Assembly: GCA_024707385.1 (NCBI GenBank) | Contig: JANPZW010000015.1 | Location: 124,001-188,000 of the forward strand | Source: Cellvibrionaceae bacterium | GTDB taxonomy: Bacteria; Pseudomonadota; Gammaproteobacteria; Pseudomonadales; Cellvibrionaceae | Length of the DNA stretch: 64,000 nucleotides | Direction: 5' to 3' | Shown: positions 46,283 to 56,322 of the stretch, piece by piece | How the letters are laid out: the number at the start of each line of letters is the position of its first letter | Numbering within the stretch: the first letter of the stretch is position 1 | Position numbers and translations under genes: made by a program | Notes under the pieces: model-generated | The model's database searches: none | Told to the model about the DNA's origin: nothing | What the model saw: the letters and a program-made list of their open reading frames with translations, nothing else

Positions 46283-47128
46283 TCAATCCTCCTGTCTGCG
46301 TTCCTCTCTCGCTCTTTGCTCCTCCAACACGGCCCGGATTTCATCCATGACGGTATCCACGTCGGCGGCCTCTTCTGATTCGATAAAATTACCCGTTAAT
46401 TCAGTATCTGGATGTAACTCCCCATCCTCATACAGCGCCCACATTTCTTTCGCGTATTGTGTCTGCATTAATTGCGGGGCGAATCGGCTGTAGTATTCGC
46501 GCATTTTATTGATGTCGCGTTCGAGCATGCGACGGGCGTTGTTGTTGGCGGCGGCGTCGACGGCTTGGGGGAGGTCGATGATCACCGGGCCGTAATCGTC
46601 GACGAGAACATTGAATTCGGACAAGTCGCCGTGGATGAGGCCAGCGCAGAGCATGCGGACGATGTATTGCATAACCACGGCGTGATCTTCGAGCGCCTGT
46701 TCTTCGGTAAGCATCACATCATTCAGGCGTGGTGCTACATCGCCGTCTTCGGTGGTTACCAGTTCCATCAGCAATACACCGTCGTAGCAGCCGTAGGGCT
46801 CTGGAACACGCACGCCCGCTTTAGCTAATTTGAAAAGGGCGTCCACTTCCGCGTTCTGCCAAGTATCTTCCTGCTGCTGTCGGCCGAATTTCGAGCCTTT
46901 TTCCATGGCGCGGGCGCGCCGGCTGTTGCGGACTTTGCGACCCTCCTGATATTGCACCGCTTTTTTGAAGCTGCGTTTATGGGCCTCCTTGTAGACCTTG
47001 GCGCAGCGGATATCGCGGCCGCAGCGCACGACGTAAACAGAGGCTTCTTTTCCGCTCATCAATGGGTGGATGACTTCGTCGATCAGGCCGTCATCCAGTA
47101 GAGGCTGTAAACGTGGTGGAGTCTTCAT
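46283..47128 (-). CDS. RIO1-type serine kinase
   Basis: Atypical protein kinase, 281 residues. SGKEASVYVVRCG (ATP loop), AKVYKEAHKRSF (Lys), the catalytic HGDLSEFNVLV and the metal-binding Asp in VIIDLPQAV. A C-terminal acidic extension, about residues 230-281, has a charged helix. Bacterial RIO kinases are poorly characterised; roles in translation have been suggested. Single gene, convergent with sucD. Confidence 0.87.
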   Translation of the reverse strand: MKTPPRLQPLLDDGLIDEVIHPLMSGKEASVYVVRCGRDIRCAKVYKEAHKRSFKKAVQYQEGRKVRNSRRARAMEKGSKFGRQQQEDTWQNAEVDALFKLAKAGVRVPEPYGCYDGVLLMELVTTEDGDVAPRLNDVMLTEEQALEDHAVVMQYIVRMLCAGLIHGDLSEFNVLVDDYGPVIIDLPQAVDAAANNNARRMLERDINKMREYYSRFAPQLMQTQYAKEMWALYEDGELHPDTELTGNFIESEEAADVDTVMDEIRAVLEEQRAREERRQED

Positions 47129-47300
47129 GAGCTCATAGGTAGATAATCAGTTAGCCGCCCATTGTAGTGCCGTCAGCGGCGACTCTGAAGATTTTCTGTT
47201 CCAGGCATTCTATATACCCTCCGCGCGGATGACTCCCGGGTCGCCAAGAGGGGCCCGGGCCACCTTGTCCTCCCCCCTGAATTCCGCTCTAATGCGCGCC

Positions 47301-48544
47301 ATGAATCTACTTCTCCCCCTCTACATCGGCCTCCGCTATACCTGGGCAAAACGGCGCAATACGTTTATTTCGTTTGTCAGTCTGTTTGCTTTTATAGGTA
47401 TGGCATTGGGTGTTTTTGCTTTGATTGTGGTGCTGTCGGTCATGAACGGTTTTGACCGGGAGTTGAAGGATCGGATTTTGCGCGTGGTTCCCCATGGTTT
47501 CGTCGAGGCGGAAGACCCCATTGCGGATTGGCGGGTATTGCTAGATCGGGTGATGGACGGGCGCGGTGTGGCAGGAGCTGCGCCCTATGTGGCGGGCCAC
47601 GGCCTAGTGACTTATGACGGCAGCGTCCACGGCCTGGAAATTCAGGGTATTGATCCGGAAGCGGAGCGCTCGGTGTCAGTTGTGCATGAGCACATGTTGG
47701 TCGGGGATCTGGCGGAGTTGCGGGCGGGCGAATATCAGATCGTGCTCGGCAGCCTGCTGGCCCGTTATCTGGCGGTCACCATCGGCGATAAGGTACAGGT
47801 GACTCTGCCGGATGTGTCGGTGACTCCCGCCGGCGTGTTTCCGCGTAGCAAACGCTTCACCGTAATCGGCGTGTTCGAGGTTGGCGCGCAACTGGATCAA
47901 TCCCTGGCTTTGATACATATGGCGGACGCACAGAAATTGCTGCGTCGACAAAACGCCGTGGACGGCCTGCGGGTGCGTTTCAACGATATTTATAAGGCGC
48001 CAGTGCTGCTCAGCGATTTGCAACGAAATCTGGGCCCGCAATATAAAACCCGCGATTGAGCGAAACCCAGGGCAGTCTTTTTCAGGCGATCAAAATGGAA
48101 AAGATGGTGGTCGGCATTATGCTCGGCATCATCATCGCAGTGGCGGCGTTCAATATAGTCACCAGCCTTATCATGATGATCACGGAAAAACGCGCGGATA
48201 TTGCCGTGTTGCGCACCATGGGGTTGTCCGCTGGCGGCGTGGTGGGGATTTTTATGGTGCAGGGGACGGTTATAGGCGCGGTGGGCATTTTGATCGGCGC
48301 TGGTCTCGGGATTGTGGTGGCGCTGAATCTGGCTGGCATGGTAGCGGCGGTGGAGCAGATGGTGGGTGCACAGATTTTCGATCCCACCGTTTATTTCGTC
48401 ACCACCATGCCGTCGCAACTTTTGCTGGCCGACGTGATCTGGGTGTGCAGCGGCGCGGCGCTGATCAGCTTTCTGGTGACGTGCTATCCAGCCTGGCGCG
48501 CCTCGCAAATTGCCCCGGCGGAAGCCCTTCGCTACAACGTTTGA
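47301..48544 (+). CDS. lolC: Lipoprotein-releasing ABC permease LolC (one frame break)
   Basis: Inner-membrane permease that releases lipoproteins to LolA. N-terminal helix (LFAFIGMALGVFALIVVLSV), a periplasmic domain with NGFDRELKDRIL and VTYDGSVHGLEIQGI, and three C-terminal helices (VVGIMLGIIIAVAAFNIVTSL). A missing base near 48058 turns the expected RDWSETQG into a stop; the rest continues in another frame. Restored length about 414 residues. ATG 47292 is an alternative start; neither has a clear ribosome site. Confidence 0.92.
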
Positions 48545-48562
48545 TCAATCAAGAGAATTGCC

Positions 48563-49249
48563 ATGAGCGGTGTTTTGTACTGCGAGAGTATCGACAAAAG
48601 TTATCAGCAGGGCCCGCAGCAATTGCAGATTTTGCGCAATCTCGAATTTCGCGTTGCCGCGCGTGAGCATCTGGCGATTGTCGGCGCTTCAGGATCCGGC
48701 AAATCCACTCTGCTCAATGTGCTGGGTGGTTTGGATAAACCCGATGCCGGCACGGTGTATTTGAAGGATCAACCTTTCTCCCAGCTGTCCGAAAATGCGC
48801 GCGGCAAATTGCGCAATCAGTATCTGGGTTTCGTTTATCAATTCCACCATCTGCTCGCCGAGTTTAGCGCGCTGGAAAATGTCGCCATGCCTTTATTGAT
48901 TGCGCGCATCCCGCGTAATGAGGCATTTTCCCGTGCGCAGGTGTTATTGCAGCGGGTTGGATTGGCCAGCCGGGAGACGCACAAGCCGGCTCAATTGTCC
49001 GGCGGCGAACGCCAGCGGGTTGCGATTGCCCGGGCTCTTGCGAATAACCCCGCGTGTGTGTTGATGGATGAGCCGACGGGCAACCTCGATGGCAAAAATG
49101 CCCGCGCTATTCAGGTGCTGATGCAGGAATTAAGTGACCAGGTCGATACGGCATTTGTAGTGGTAACCCACGATCTGCAATTTGCCCGCACCATGAATTC
49201 GGTGCTGGAGCTGAGCGATGGCGCTCTGCGACGAGTCGATCCGCAATGA
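48563..49249 (+). CDS. lolD: Lipoprotein-releasing ABC ATPase LolD
   Basis: 228 residues. Walker A GASGSGKSTLLN, the Q-loop region YQFHHLLAEFSALEN typical of LolD, the ABC signature LSGGERQRVAIARAL, Walker B CVLMDEPTGNLD and the switch His in VVVTHD. Powers LolC/LolE. Its stop overlaps the lolE start (ATGA). Confidence 0.96.
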   Translation: MSGVLYCESIDKSYQQGPQQLQILRNLEFRVAAREHLAIVGASGSGKSTLLNVLGGLDKPDAGTVYLKDQPFSQLSENARGKLRNQYLGFVYQFHHLLAEFSALENVAMPLLIARIPRNEAFSRAQVLLQRVGLASRETHKPAQLSGGERQRVAIARALANNPACVLMDEPTGNLDGKNARAIQVLMQELSDQVDTAFVVVTHDLQFARTMNSVLELSDGALRRVDPQ

Positions 49250-50474
49250 AACTCCCGGTTTTTATCGGTCTGCGATATACCGGCGCGCCGCGCAATAATC
49301 AATTCGTGTCGTTTTTTTTCCGGCGTATCCATCGCTGGTTTGGTGGTGGGTGTAGGACTGCTCATCACGGTACTGTCGATCATGAATGGTTTTGATCGGG
49401 AGCTGCGGGAAAAGATATTGGCTCTGGTGCCGCAGGCTGCGGTTTATGAGCGCGGTGGCGTGACCGACTGGCGCCAGTTACAGTCCTGGCTGGAAGCGCA
49501 ACCGCGTATCGAGGCAACGGCGCCTTTCGTGCAATTGGAAGGTCTCGTGACTTATCAAGGGAAGTCCGAGCCGGTGGTGCTGTTTGGTATTGAGCCAGCA
49601 CAGGAAGTCCGGGTGTCCCGCCTGGAGGAGTTTCTCAGCGCTGACATTATGCGCCGCTTGGAAACTGACCAGGATCAGTTGGTTTTGGGGGAAGCCATAG
49701 CTGCGCGCCTGGGTGTACAGGAAGGTGAGCAATTGATGCTGGTGGTACCCGGTGAACAGCCCGGCGTCGCTCCGCGCCTGGGTTACTTTACCCTGCTGAA
49801 AATTCTGAAAACCCGCACCGAACTGGACAATACCCTGTCGGTTACCCACCTCTCCACAGCGGCGCGTTTTACCGCGCAGCCGGACAAAAATTTCCGGCAT
49901 GCGGGTGAAAGTGGATGACCTCTATTCCGCGCGGGAAATTGTCTGGAATGCACTGAACCAACTCGGTCGCAACTATTACGGTACCAGTTGGTTGAATACT
50001 CACGGAAATTTGTACCAGGCCATCCATATGTCGAAGAAACTGGTGGCCTTGCTGATGTCACTGATTGTGGCAATCGCCGCTTTCAACGTGGTGTCCACGC
50101 TGGTGATGGTGGTGGTGGAGAAGCAGGGGGATATCGCAATTCTGCGCACCTACGGCGCATCCACCAGGGACATAATGGCGATATTTATGGTGCAGGGCAG
50201 TTTGATCGGCGTTATAGGCACTATGCTCGGATTGGTTTTCGGCTTGTTGCTTACCCTGGTGGTACAACCGCTCGTGCGTTTTTTTGAAATCCTATTCGAT
50301 GTTCAATTTTTAAAATCGGATGTTTATCCGCTCACCTATCTCCCTATCGAAATATCTCCAGGCGATATAACGCGTGTTGTAATTACCGCTCTGGTGATGA
50401 GTTTTCTCGCGACGCTCTATCCGGCCTGGCGTGCGAGCCGCACCCGTCCGGCGGATGTTTTGCGCTACGAGTGA
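49246..50474 (+). CDS. lolE: Lipoprotein-releasing ABC permease LolE (two frame breaks)
   Basis: Partner of LolC with the same layout: MKLPVFIGLRYT start, helix VGVGLLITVLSIMNGFDREL, periplasmic domain, then three C-terminal helices (LMSLIVAIAAFNVVSTLVM) and YPAWRASRTRPADVLRYE. Extra bases in T8 (49312-49319) and A5 (49885-49889) break the frame. Restored length about 409 residues. Together with lolC, the presence of two different permeases indicates the heteromeric LolCDE form. Confidence 0.92.
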
Positions 50475-50515
50475 TGTCGGCTTAGCTGGCTCGGCCTCGC
50501 TCCTTCATGCTAGAT

Positions 50516-50543
50516 TTGCCAGCCGCGGTTCGCGGTCTGGCAA
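50516..50543 (+). terminator. Hairpin between lolE and comEC, possible terminator
   Basis: TTGCCAG-CCGCG-GTT-CGCGG-T-CTGGCAA: a 12-bp stem with one bulge followed by only three T. It lies 41 bases after lolE and reaches to within 10 bases of the comEC ATG, so it could instead modulate comEC translation. Confidence 0.5.
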
Positions 50544-50552
50544 TTTGCTCGC

Positions 50553-52867
50553 ATGGAGGCGGCTTTGTTATATCTCTGGTTATTTGCCGCTGGAATCATT
50601 CATATTCCAGTGTATTCCTTTCCCTGGTCGGTACCCTTGCTCGCGGGTGCGACTCTGCTTTGTCTGGTGTTGTCCCGTTGGAAAATTGCCGTCGCGCCTG
50701 TGTTTGCCTGCGGTTTTTTGGGAATGGCCATCGGCAGTTGGAATCTTCAGCGCATATGTGACGCTCAACTCTCTCCACAATTTGATCAAAGCATTCAACG
50801 TATTACCTTCACCATCATTTCCATTCCCCGCAAAAATCCCACGGCACAGTCTTTTTTGGCGCGGGTGGACGCTATCGATTGCGCGGGTGACGAATGCCCC
50901 ATTGAGTTGAGGCGGCGTCGTATTCGCCTGTCCTGGTATCGCGCGCAGGAAAATTTGCAGGCCGGGCAGATTTGGCAGGGCACTGTAAAACTGCGCCGGC
51001 CGCGCGGTCTGGTAAACCCGCACGGATTCGATTATCACGCCTGGTTGCTGGCGCAGGATGTGGTGGCGACGGGTTCAGTGCGCAAGGCCGATCAGATTGG
51101 CAATCGCTGGACCTGGGCGGGATATCGTGCGGATTTAATGGATGCTCTGCTGAGTGAGTCGGGCTCTCCGTATCGGCGTTTTTGGGCGGCGCTGTTGATC
51201 GGTGAGCAGAGTGAGATCAGCCAGCAGGACTGGGCGCGCTTGCAAGCCACAGGCACAGTCCATCTGCTGGTGATATCGGGCATGCACATAGCGCTGGTTG
51301 CCGGTTGGTGTTTTTTTCTGGGCTCTATGCTCGGGCGGGTGGTGGGCTGTTGTCATCGCAGCTCCAATGCACTGATCATGCAGTGGTTGCCACCTGTTCT
51401 GGCGTGCGCCGGCGCGGCATTTTATGCGGCGCTCGCGGGCTTTTCGATTCCCACCATCCGCGCCCTCACGGCCTGTCTCGCGCTTATGCTGTGTCGTGTG
51501 TGGGGGTAAATCTATCGCCTTTCACGTTGCTCGGTGGCGCCGTCGCTGTAGTCGGTTTGAGCGAACCTCTCGCTTGGGAGAGTGCCGGCTTCTGGCTGTC
51601 GTTCCTTGCCGTGGCGCTGTTGTTCTATGTATTCAGCGGTAGAAAAACGCAAAAGCCGCTGCAGGCGTTTCTGCTGACGCAACCCATGATGGCGCTGGGT
51701 CTGACGCTGCCGCTATGGTTGAACGGGCAGGGCGCCAGTCTGACGGGACCCCTGGCCAATCTGGTGGCGGTTCCCGTGGTCTCCTTTGTCCTGGTGCCGG
51801 CGCTTTTGATCGCCGCATTGGTGCAGCCGCTGCTGCCGGGTGTAACCAGTTGGTTATTGACCCTGTTGGATCGCATATTCGACTGGCTTTGGTGGTGTCT
51901 CGGTTTCTTTCAAGATATTCCGGCTGCTCTCTGGTGGCCGGGTCATGCGTTGGGAATCCTGGATCTGATCTTGTTGGCCGCCGGGGTACTGCTTCTGCTG
52001 GCGCCGGCCGGTTTGATGGTGCGCGGTATAGGTGCCCTCTGGTTGCTGATTGCTTTGAACACCGAGGATCACCCGGACTATCTGCTGCGAGTGACGGTTA
52101 TGGATGTAGGGCAGGGGCAGGCTGTGGTTATTCAGACTCCCGGAAAAACCTGGCTCTACGATACCGGCCCGGCGTTTTCCGATCAGTTCGATGCGGGCAG
52201 CCGCATTGTCGCGCCCTATCTGCGCCATCTCGGTGTGCGCCGGCTTGATCTGATGGTCAGTCACGCCGATCTGGATCACGCGGGGGGAGCTCAGGGCGTA
52301 GTCTCAGCGCTTAGGGTCGATAAGCTGATGTACGGTGAGCCGCTCGACCTTGTGCCCGAGCGGAGTGAGAGATGCACACAGGGGCAGACCTGGCAGGAGG
52401 ATGCGGTGAGTTTTTCTATCCTGTGGCCCCCTGAGAGTCACGGCTATTCCGGCAATAACAGTTCCTGCGTGTTGTTGTTGGAATTGTCTTTGCCGCAGGG
52501 CGTTGTCACCCGGCTGTTGTTACCTGGAGATGTGGATCGCTCGGTGGAATACCAACTATTGGAATGGCTACCGCAGCCGGTGGATTGGGTATTGGCAGGG
52601 CATCACGGTAGCCAAAGCTCATCGTCCTATCGCCTGCTGTATCGATTGCGGCCGGAGCACGCCGTGTTTAGTGCTGGCTATAAGAACCGTTATGGTCATC
52701 CGCATCCAAAAGTGGAGCAGCGCTACGCGGAAGTCGATGCCCAGACCTATAACACCGCGACCGACGGGGCTGTGATTTTTACTTGGCGGGAGCAGGGGCT
52801 TGAGGTGACCAAGGCGCGCGAACGATGGCCGCGACTGTGGTATCGGACGCCATCGCAAACCGAGTAA
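50553..52867 (+). CDS. comEC: DNA internalization channel ComEC/Rec2 (one frame break)
   Basis: Inner-membrane channel for transforming single-stranded DNA. N-terminal DUF4131 region, the competence core (VHLLVISGMHIALVAGWCFF and ten or so membrane segments), and a C-terminal metallo-beta-lactamase-like domain (MDVGQGQAVVIQT, SHADLDHAGG, HHGSQSSSSY). A missing G in G5 (51502-51506) shifts the frame after CRVWG; adding one G gives VWGVNLSP and continues. Restored length about 772 residues. In pseudomonads the gene likewise follows the lol operon. Confidence 0.9.
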
Positions 52868-52946
52868 AAGCACCTTTTCGGCTTGCGCCGGCGAATGGCA
52901 AATCATGTATGATACGGCGGCAAAATAACGAGAACGGGGAAAATCG

Positions 52947-53573
52947 GTGTTCGAAATCATTGTCTCCGGCGGCTGGTTGATGCTGCCGATCATCCTATGC
53001 TCCATCATCACCATCGCCATCACCATCGAACGTTTTTGGAGTTTGAATCCCTCCAAGATCGCGCCGCGCAATCAATTGGGGCAGGTGTGGAACTGGATCC
53101 AGACCAACCAGATGGACAGCGAAAAACTGAAAGAGCTGCGGCGCTCATCGCCACTGGGGCGTATTCTCGCCGCCGGTCTGAGCAATTCCCGTCACGGCCG
53201 TGAAGTGATGAAGGACAGTATTGAAGAGGCGGCGAGCCAAGTGATTCATGAAATGGAGCGTTTCCTCAATACGCTGGGCACCATCGCATCCGTGTCACCC
53301 TTACTCGGCCTGCTGGGTACGGTGTTCGGTATGATCGAAGTCTTCAATGAAATCGTTCTGCAGGGTTCCGGTAACCCGGGTGCGCTGGCGGGCGGTATTT
53401 CCGTCGCCTTGATCACCACTGCGGCCGGCCTGTGTGTTGCGATTCCGGCGATGCTCAGCCACCGGTTTTTCCTGCGCCGTCTGGATACTCTGGTCGTCAC
53501 CATGGAGCAGGAGGCCGTCAAACTGGTCGACGCGCTGCACAGTGAGCGCCGTGTTGACCTGAAGACCGGCTGA
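52947..53573 (+). CDS. exbB: MotA/TolQ/ExbB-family proton channel subunit
   Basis: 208 residues, GTG start. Three membrane segments: near residues 8-28 (GGWLMLPIILCSIITIAITIE), SVSPLLGLLGTVFGMIEVF and ISVALITTAAGLCVAIPAML, the last two as in ExbB/TolQ. Paired with the ExbD-like gene 11 bases on. No TonB is adjacent. In P. aeruginosa the same pair precedes lpxK; its partner is not established, so exbB is used in the family sense. Confidence 0.85.
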   Translation: MFEIIVSGGWLMLPIILCSIITIAITIERFWSLNPSKIAPRNQLGQVWNWIQTNQMDSEKLKELRRSSPLGRILAAGLSNSRHGREVMKDSIEEAASQVIHEMERFLNTLGTIASVSPLLGLLGTVFGMIEVFNEIVLQGSGNPGALAGGISVALITTAAGLCVAIPAMLSHRFFLRRLDTLVVTMEQEAVKLVDALHSERRVDLKTG

Positions 53574-53583
53574 GGAAATTGCT

Positions 53584-54006
53584 GTGCATTTTCGCCGACA
53601 GAGTAAACAGCCGGAAGACATCAATCTGACCCCTCTGATTGACGTAGTCTTTCTGCTGCTGATTTTCTTTATGGTATCCACCACCTTCACCAAAGATACC
53701 CACCTGAAGGTGGATCTACCGGAGGCGCAAGGATCGCAGGATTCGCAGCCAGTGGATAAGATCGAAGTCATGGTAAGCGCGGACGGCAATTACGCCGTCA
53801 ATGGTGAAAATCTCGTTAATAGCCAGATGAAGACATTGCTGACGGCTATTGAAATGAAAGGGCAGGGCAAAACCGATGTCCCCTTTGTGATCACCGCGGA
53901 TGCCAATGTGCCTTACGAAAAGGTTATCCAGGTTATGGATGCCGCCGGCCGGCTTGGCTACTCAAAATTGAGCATGACCACCCGACATCCTTCGAGCGAA
54001 GAATAA
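53584..54006 (+). CDS. exbD: ExbD/TolR-family protein
   Basis: 140 residues, GTG start. N-terminal membrane helix with the essential Asp (INLTPLIDVVFLLLIFFMV), then a periplasmic domain ending FVITADANVPYEKVIQVMDAAGRLG, the usual ExbD fold. Works with the preceding channel protein. lpxK starts six bases later, so this pair and lpxK are probably one operon. Confidence 0.88.
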   Translation: MHFRRQSKQPEDINLTPLIDVVFLLLIFFMVSTTFTKDTHLKVDLPEAQGSQDSQPVDKIEVMVSADGNYAVNGENLVNSQMKTLLTAIEMKGQGKTDVPFVITADANVPYEKVIQVMDAAGRLGYSKLSMTTRHPSSEE

Positions 54007-54011
54007 GCTCG

Positions 54012-55013
54012 ATGGGATGGTTGCGGCGCAGCCTTGAACGACAGTGGTATTCGCGGCCCGACTGGTTATGGATTCTGCTGCCGTTTCGCTGGTTGTTTCA
54101 GCTGCTGAGCATCCGGCGGCGCCGTAAGCAGAGTCTCTCCTCCTATCAAAGCTCACTTCCTGTCATCGTTATCGGCAATATCAGTGTCGGTGGTACCGGA
54201 AAAACACCCGCCATTATTGCCCTTGCCAAAGCTCTGCAGAGTCGCGGTTTTAAACCCGTCATCATCAGTCGTGGCTATGGCCGCGCAGATAAGGCAGTGA
54301 AAGAGCTGCCTGCGGAGGCATCCGCCCTGGATTATGGGGACGAACCGGTCTTGATCGCCGCCGCAACAGCTTGTCCTTTAGTGGTGGGAGCGGATCGGGC
54401 TGCGGTGGTGCGGTATGTGGAACAGCGGCAGTTGGGCAACGTGATTCTCAGCGACGACGGCCTGCAGCATTATCGCCTCGCTCGAACCTGGGAGATTGCC
54501 GTGGTCGACAGCCAGCGGCGAATAGGTAATGGACAGCTTCTGCCAGTGGGGCCTCTGCGTGAGGCGCCGCAACGTCTGCTGGAGATGGATGCGGTGCTGC
54601 TCAATGGTGGCCTCTTCGCCGCCGAATGGCTGCCTCAGGGAAAGACATACCCTATGGCCTTGCAGCCTATGGCCTGGGTGCAGATCAAAAGTGGTCGGCG
54701 TGTTCCTCTGGAACAACTGGATCTGAGCCGCGCCGCCGCCATCGCGGGTATCGGCAATCCGCAGCGTTTTTTCGCCACTTTGCAAACACTGGGTTTCCGC
54801 GGCCCCACCCGGGCATTTGCCGATCATCACGCCTTTGTGCCAGAGGATTTTTCGTCGTTTCAGGAGCCTGTCCTGTTGATGACGGAAAAAGACGCGGTTA
54901 AGGTGCGAGCCTTCGCTGGGGATGAGTGGTGGGCGCTGGCAGTCGAGGCTCATATTCCCACCAGCTTGATTGATCGTTTGTGCCAAACGCTGGTCAATGT
55001 CCGCACTCCCTGA
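54012..55013 (+). CDS. lpxK: Tetraacyldisaccharide 4'-kinase
   Basis: Lipid A kinase, 333 residues. N-terminal membrane-proximal helix, Walker A GNISVGGTGKTPAIIALA, RGYGR, LSDDGLQHYRLAR and a C-terminal MTEKDAVK. Start ATG 54012, five bases after the exbD stop codon. Confidence 0.95.
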   Translation: MGWLRRSLERQWYSRPDWLWILLPFRWLFQLLSIRRRRKQSLSSYQSSLPVIVIGNISVGGTGKTPAIIALAKALQSRGFKPVIISRGYGRADKAVKELPAEASALDYGDEPVLIAAATACPLVVGADRAAVVRYVEQRQLGNVILSDDGLQHYRLARTWEIAVVDSQRRIGNGQLLPVGPLREAPQRLLEMDAVLLNGGLFAAEWLPQGKTYPMALQPMAWVQIKSGRRVPLEQLDLSRAAAIAGIGNPQRFFATLQTLGFRGPTRAFADHHAFVPEDFSSFQEPVLLMTEKDAVKVRAFAGDEWWALAVEAHIPTSLIDRLCQTLVNVRTP

Positions 55014-55046
55014 TTCAGCTTTTCTTTTTTTGATCCAGGTTTTTCC

Positions 55047-55814
55047 ATGACGCCCTTTTCCGTGATCATTCCCGCTCGCTATGGCTCAACCCGTTTACCG
55101 GCTAAGCCTTTGAAGCTGATTGCCGGACGCCCCATGATTCAATGGGTCTACGAGGCGGCCTGCCGGAGTTCGGCGGCAGCAGTTTGGATTGCCACTGACG
55201 ATCAGCGGGTAGCGGATGTCGCTTCCGCCTTTGGTGCACTCGTCTGCATGACCCGGCCGGACCACGAGTCCGGCACCGACCGCCTGCAGGAAGTGGTTGC
55301 CCAGCTCGGTTTGGCGGACGACGCCATAGTGGTGAATGTTCAGGGTGATGAGCCTCTGCTGCCGCCGGCTGTGATTGACCAGGTGGCGTGCAATTTGGCG
55401 GGCAGCCCGGACGCGAGTGTGGCGACCCTCTCGGAGCCCCTTCATCACGTTGCAGACTGCTTTAACCCGAATATCGTCAAGGTGGTCAGCGATCTGCACC
55501 AAAAAGCTTTGTATTTCTCCCGTGCACCCATTCCCTGGGGGCGCGATACCTATTCCTCCCCGGAACCGCAGTTACCCGCTGCGGCATTGGCACAGCGGCA
55601 CATAGGTTTGTACGCCTATCGAGTCGCTCTTTTGCATCAATTTGTCACTTGGCCCGTTGCGGCGCTCGAGGGATTTGAAAAGCTCGAGCAGCTCCGGGTG
55701 TTGGCCAACGGCCATCGCATTCACGTTGCTCCCGCCTGTGTTCCAGTGCCGGGCGGCGTGGATACACCGGACGATCTCGCGCGGGTGAAACGTTTACTGG
55801 AGCAACATCAATGA
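55047..55814 (+). CDS. kdsB: CMP-KDO synthetase
   Basis: 3-deoxy-manno-octulosonate cytidylyltransferase, 255 residues. Nucleotide motif IPARYGSTRLPAKPL, VNVQGDEPLLPP, YFSRAPIPWGRD and YRVALLHQF. In P. aeruginosa a Trm112-like gene separates lpxK and kdsB; only 33 bases intervene here. Overlaps the phosphatase gene by four bases. Confidence 0.96.
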   Translation: MTPFSVIIPARYGSTRLPAKPLKLIAGRPMIQWVYEAACRSSAAAVWIATDDQRVADVASAFGALVCMTRPDHESGTDRLQEVVAQLGLADDAIVVNVQGDEPLLPPAVIDQVACNLAGSPDASVATLSEPLHHVADCFNPNIVKVVSDLHQKALYFSRAPIPWGRDTYSSPEPQLPAAALAQRHIGLYAYRVALLHQFVTWPVAALEGFEKLEQLRVLANGHRIHVAPACVPVPGGVDTPDDLARVKRLLEQHQ

Positions 55815-56320
55815 AACCGACACAAGTGCTAATGGTGTGTCTGGGCAATATCTGCCGCTCGCCCACCGCGCAGGGCATATTTGAAGACCGGGTGCGCTGC
55901 TTGGGATTGTCGCAATTTATACTGGTGGATTCGGCTGGCACCTCAGGCTGGCATATAGGTTCGCCACCGGATTCCCGCAGTTGCAAAGCCGCACTGCGGC
56001 GCGGATACGATTTGAGTCAACAGCGCGGCCGGCAGGTTTCGGTCCAAGATTTTCATGATTTCGATTATGTCCTGGCGATGGACGGGCAGAATCTGCAGGC
56101 GCTCAAAGCGCTCTGCCCAGAAGGTTTTGCTGGCCATCTCGGCCTGTTCCTGGAATTCAGTCGCAAACAGACCTATCTGGAAGTGCCCGACCCCTATCAC
56201 GGCGGCAGCGATGGATTTGAGCTGGTGCTGGATCTGATTGAAGAGGCGGCCGACGGTCTGCTGGCGGATATTCTGGCAAAACGCCCTGAAGTCCACGCCC
56301 AGGCGGGGCCGGCAATCTAA
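55811..56320 (+). CDS. Low-molecular-weight protein tyrosine phosphatase
   Basis: 169 residues. Active-site loop VCLGNICRSPTAQG (C-x5-R) at the N-terminus and the general-acid Asp in VPDPYHGGSDGFELV. Also has the usual arsenate-reductase-like fold signature. Overlaps kdsB by four bases and sits two bases before murB, so it is co-transcribed with cell-envelope genes; the target is unknown. Confidence 0.9.
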   Translation: MKPTQVLMVCLGNICRSPTAQGIFEDRVRCLGLSQFILVDSAGTSGWHIGSPPDSRSCKAALRRGYDLSQQRGRQVSVQDFHDFDYVLAMDGQNLQALKALCPEGFAGHLGLFLEFSRKQTYLEVPDPYHGGSDGFELVLDLIEEAADGLLADILAKRPEVHAQAGPAI

Positions 56321-56322
56321 TT

